Shown here: positions 60,899 to 64,000 of the stretch, piece after piece
Position numbering within the stretch: the stretch's first letter is position 1
Layout: every line of letters begins with the position of its first letter
Origin: Craterostigma plantagineum
Lineage: Eukaryota; Streptophyta; Magnoliopsida; Lamiales; Linderniaceae
Length of the DNA stretch: 64,000 nucleotides
Direction: 5' to 3'
Assembly: GCA_027422505.1 (NCBI GenBank)
Contig: JAPQWV010000001.1
Location: 5,456,001 to 5,520,000 of the forward strand
Program-made: the position numbers and the translations under genes
The notes under the pieces: generated by a model
Database searches by the model: none
Seen by the model: the letters and a program-made list of their open reading frames with translations, nothing else
What the model was told of the DNA's origin: nothing

Positions 60899-61673
60899 GA
60901 CCATCTCTAATAGTGCTGCAAAACGCAAACGCAAACGCAAATATGCAGTAAAACTGTTCCAACAGTACTGCAAATGCAAACGCAAAATGCGTTTTTTGCA
61001 ATCTCTCTCTTGTTTCGAACGCAAATTTGCGTCTGAACGCAAAAATGCGTTTGATGTTTTAAAATTGCAAATAAGCTCTTTACTTATATTGAATTATTAA
61101 ATCAAACATATAAAAACTATTTAATAAATAAAATATATTAAAGTGTATACTACGATTATATTGATATCATACGTAATTATTTTAACATTTTTATTTTAGT
61201 AATAATTTTTTATATCTTATTATTAATTTTTTATATTTTATTTATATGTAATATAATTACATATTGTTTTGACCACAAATATAGATTTAAAATATTTTAC
61301 ATAATATCACAATAGAAACATCAAAATTACCACTCAAAATAACAAAAGTACTGAAATAAAAAATACATCATAAATATAAAAATAACGCACAACTACGGAA
61401 ATTTCGATATTTTTAATAAATATTTTGTTCTATGTTTTTAATATGTTTTTATCTAAATCAAAATTAAAAGAATATTGTGGTTAGTTTCTAAAGTAGTAAA
61501 ATATAGGGGTGATATTGAAAAGTTATAAAAGTTGGTAGGAAAGGGAATATTACAGAAATATTCTTTTGCGTTTGCGTTTGCAGTTGACTGTTGGAGAACA
61601 GTTACTGCAAAATATGGCTGTTACTGCAAAATGCGTTTGCGTTTGCGTTTGCGTTTGACTGTTGGAGATGGTC
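60899..61673. mobile_element. Tourist-like (PIF/Harbinger) element, 775 bp, with ACGCAA arrays
   Basis: Left end GACCATCTCTAATAGTGCTG; reverse complement of the right end GACCATCTCCAACAGTCAAA. The TTA duplication flanks it (60896-60898 and 61674-61676). Both sub-ends carry tandem ACGCAA/TTGCGT hexamers (about 60924-60943 and 61632-61657). The core is AT-rich with no coding capacity. Confidence 0.88.
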
Positions 61674-61689
61674 TTAAACCCAAATTAAA

Positions 61690-62030
61690 CAAAATAGGGT
61701 TATTTTGGTCGAAATTACTAAAATCGAGCGAAACGCAGGCATTAGACGCGTCGTCGCCTCCAATGGACGCGATGACGTGGCAAGGACTTCACTCGCGAGA
61801 AACCAGCTGGGCCCGCCCGTGGCAATGGGCGCGACGTCGCGTTTAATAGACGCGACGCGTTGACGCAGCCCACTAACCCACCCACTAAAATTCATTGATG
61901 GACGGCCCACTATCGTAGTGGGTTATCGTCGCGTCCATTAAACGCGGCGTCGCATTTAATGCGCGCGGCCATATTCCCTATTTAAGCCGCTCGATTTTCG
62001 ATTATTAATTCGTAAAATTTCATACATATC
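61690..62030 (+). other. GC-rich leader of the Mutator-like transposon
   Basis: Repeats of GACGCG/CGCGTC and ATTAAACGCG-type motifs are scattered here, and a TATTTAAG lies at about 61979-61986, about 50 bases before the first transposase frame. This may be the element's subterminal region and promoter. The terminus itself was not located. Confidence 0.5.
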
Positions 62031-62034
62031 CAAT

Positions 62035-63999
62035 ATGGTGTCTAGAAAAATTCAAATAGTTGTTTATTATGGCGGTGAAATCATACACCAATCAAACACC
62101 ATACAGTATAGTCTTCAACCCATCGGTTATCGACGAATTCGTTGCGAAACCAATTTCGAGCAATTTCTTAGTATGCTGTACGACATCAGTTCCGTCGACA
62201 GCAGTGCTTTCTTTTTAATTGTTCGTGTGAAGAACGAATACTATCAACACTCACGACTGTATCATAATCTCCTACTAATGTCTAGTGATGCCGACCTCGC
62301 ATACTTCTTGGATCCCGACAACGAGCTTGATTACATTGAGGTCTTTGTCGAGACAACCGAGATCGTTCAGTTCGATCGCAACGTAGTTCCTCCCGACGAG
62401 TACACGAATCCCAACGCCGATGGATTCGTTTCCTGACATTACTTCAGTTACTGAAGGATTGACGAATATTTCGTTTGCCCCTCACGAAGATATACCTTCG
62501 AGTAGCCGTTGCATTCCTATTAGTTCGACGGTGGTGCAGCCTGAGATCGTTCACGACGCCGTCCAAGATAGTGACGTTAGTGACTCCGAAGCTGACGACG
62601 AGGGTGGGGCACTAGACGATTTGCCAGATCCCGCAGATGGTGATGATGATAATAACGATGAGCCAATGCCAAGTGAACCAGAAGAGAACCGAGCATTATA
62701 CCAGTCGGTGCCGTTTAATACCAGTTATCAAATGGCTCCCCCAGAAGTTGACGAAGGTGGTGGTGATTTTTACGATACGGACGACCCTGCATTTTTCGTA
62801 GGTACGATGTTTAATAGCAAAGAACAATTGAAATGTGCTATTAACGATTACCATCTGAGGGTTGTTAGACGTGAGTACCACGTGACCGAAAGTAATAGAA
62901 CCACATGGAGCGTGAGATGCAACCACAACGACGACTGTAATTGGAAACTGCGAGCAGTCTTCAAACCGAAAAGTTATTTTTGGAAGGTGACGAGATACGA
63001 AGGACCTCACACATGCTTCACGCACAAGTTGGCCAGCACGCATCGCAATGTTTCGCGTAATGAAATTGCGAGAATAATAATCCAAACGGTGAAGAATGAC
63101 CCTCAGTATTTGCCCAAAAATGTGCAGCAGCTCGTAAAGGACACTTTTGGGTACGACATCGCGTTCATTCAAGCATGACATGGACTCAAGAGAACAAAAA
63201 AAAATGTTTATGGTACTTGGGAAACGTCAATCCAACAGCTTCCCATATTCATAAAAGCGTTGCGACGTTACAACCCGGGAACGGTGGTGAAGTGGTGGCA
63301 TCTTGAAGATATATCTGGAGTAAAAAAATTCGGGTATGTATTTTGGGCGTTTAAACCTTGCATTGACGGCTTCAAGCATTGTCGTAGAGTGGTCTGTGTC
63401 GACGGTACACACTTATATTCGAAGTACAAGCACAAAATGTTGATTGCATGTGCACTCGATGCAAATCAGAAACTTTTTCCACTTGCGTTTGCCATCGTTA
63501 ATATCAAAAGCTTACATTCTTGGAGATGGTTCTTGAACTTGCTTAATGTTCATATATTGGAGGGACAAGCGGTATGTCTAATTTCAGATCGCCATCCAGA
63601 TATTTGCAATTAAAAATAGATAAAGTTATATAATTTTTTCAGTGCATGTGCATTTAGTTCATGTTACTCACGAACTGTAATGCAGGTTTACGGTCCGCAG
63701 TAGAACAGCTCGACGCTTATAGGTCTCCAAACGGAGTGCATCGTTACTGTTTACGTCACGTCGTATCAAATTTTAACAAAGAGTTCAAAGACAGTGACCT
63801 AAAGAAATTGTGCCACAGAGCAGGCATGGCGCATACGGTGGAAAAATTTGAACGGATCATGGAGCATCTTAAGAGTCTAGGCGAAGAAGCCTACGATTGG
63901 TTGTGCGAGATTGATCGAGAAAAGTGGACATTTGCTTACGATGGTGGGCTTAGGTGTGTGGTTCAATGACGGCGAACATCTCTGAAGCACTTAATGGTG
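62035..63999 (+). pseudogene. Mutator-like (MuDR) transposase, decayed, cut by the window edge
   Basis: The first frame (62035-62436) is an N-terminal PB1-like region. A frame change near 62420 leads into an acidic linker and the MuDR DNA-binding domain (LKCAINDYHLRVVRREYHV, CNHNDDCNWKLRA, PHTC). The catalytic domain follows, with CVDGTHLYSKYKHK (first Asp), ACALDANQKLFPLAFAIVN and ISDRHPDI (second Asp). Breaks: a TGA at 63176 inside an otherwise continuous frame, a frame jump or intron between about 63600 and 63684, and a shift near 63955 before MTANISEALNGV. The rest, including the third catalytic acid and any SWIM finger, lies beyond the window. Confidence 0.88.
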
Positions 64000-64000
64000 T

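Noticed and set aside
62696..63181. 161-codon minus-strand frame in the MULE
   Set aside because: Antisense to the MuDR DNA-binding domain, with no family signature.

Overview
The window is nuclear DNA of a flowering plant, almost certainly a eudicot. The genes carry GT-AG introns. They include a chloroplast Rubisco activase, a clade A (ABA co-receptor type) PP2C, a class I cytosolic small heat-shock protein and a MIR172 hairpin. The AT-rich intergenic DNA is packed with plant transposons. Nothing bacterial, viral or organellar is present as a unit. I cannot name the species.

Host genes, left to right: a MATE transporter (297-2034, +); the UFM1-conjugating enzyme UFC1 (12334-13373, +); mitochondrial succinyl-CoA ligase alpha subunit (13957-16300, -), convergent with UFC1; the AP-3 complex beta subunit (17297-22754, -), rebuilt here as 11 exons and 1110 codons; a MIR172 precursor (32459-32673, +); Rubisco activase (33608-35892, -); a clade A PP2C (49393-50838, +) with four ABRE-type motifs upstream; a class I sHSP (56671-57159, -) with a heat-shock element; and a YOS1/IER3IP1-like secretory protein (60082-60315, -). 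These genes form no operon or common pathway. They are ordinary dispersed plant genes separated by repeats.

Repeats fill most of the remainder. 2.2-12.2 kb holds MITEs, two copies of a SINE-like element, a 26S rDNA scrap, a decayed autonomous hAT element with a Tourist-like MITE in its end, and a Stowaway MITE. 23.5-30.7 kb holds a truncated second hAT copy, a gypsy-type gag remnant, a 2465-bp solo LTR with a perfect 5-bp target duplication, and several hAT and Mutator-type MITEs. 36.4-38.2 kb holds a 519-bp TRIM and a Mutator-like element that appears to have captured pieces of three host genes (GH17 beta-1,3-glucanase, S-adenosylhomocysteinase, ribosomal protein S11), all in one orientation. 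39.2-44.2 kb is a complete but decayed Ty1-copia element. 44.6-46.9 kb and 52.6-61.7 kb hold more MITEs, several with exact target duplications and some nested. The right edge (62.0 kb onward) is a decaying Mutator-like transposase that runs out of the window.

The most unusual items are the three-gene capture element, the group of hAT-type elements with related ends but six different subterminal motif arrays, the SINE-like family with a fixed 5' end and no Pol III boxes, and the tRNA-derived Pol III promoter inside a hAT element. Exon boundaries were read by eye from splice consensus and reading-frame continuity. Family names rest on remembered protein signatures, not on searches.
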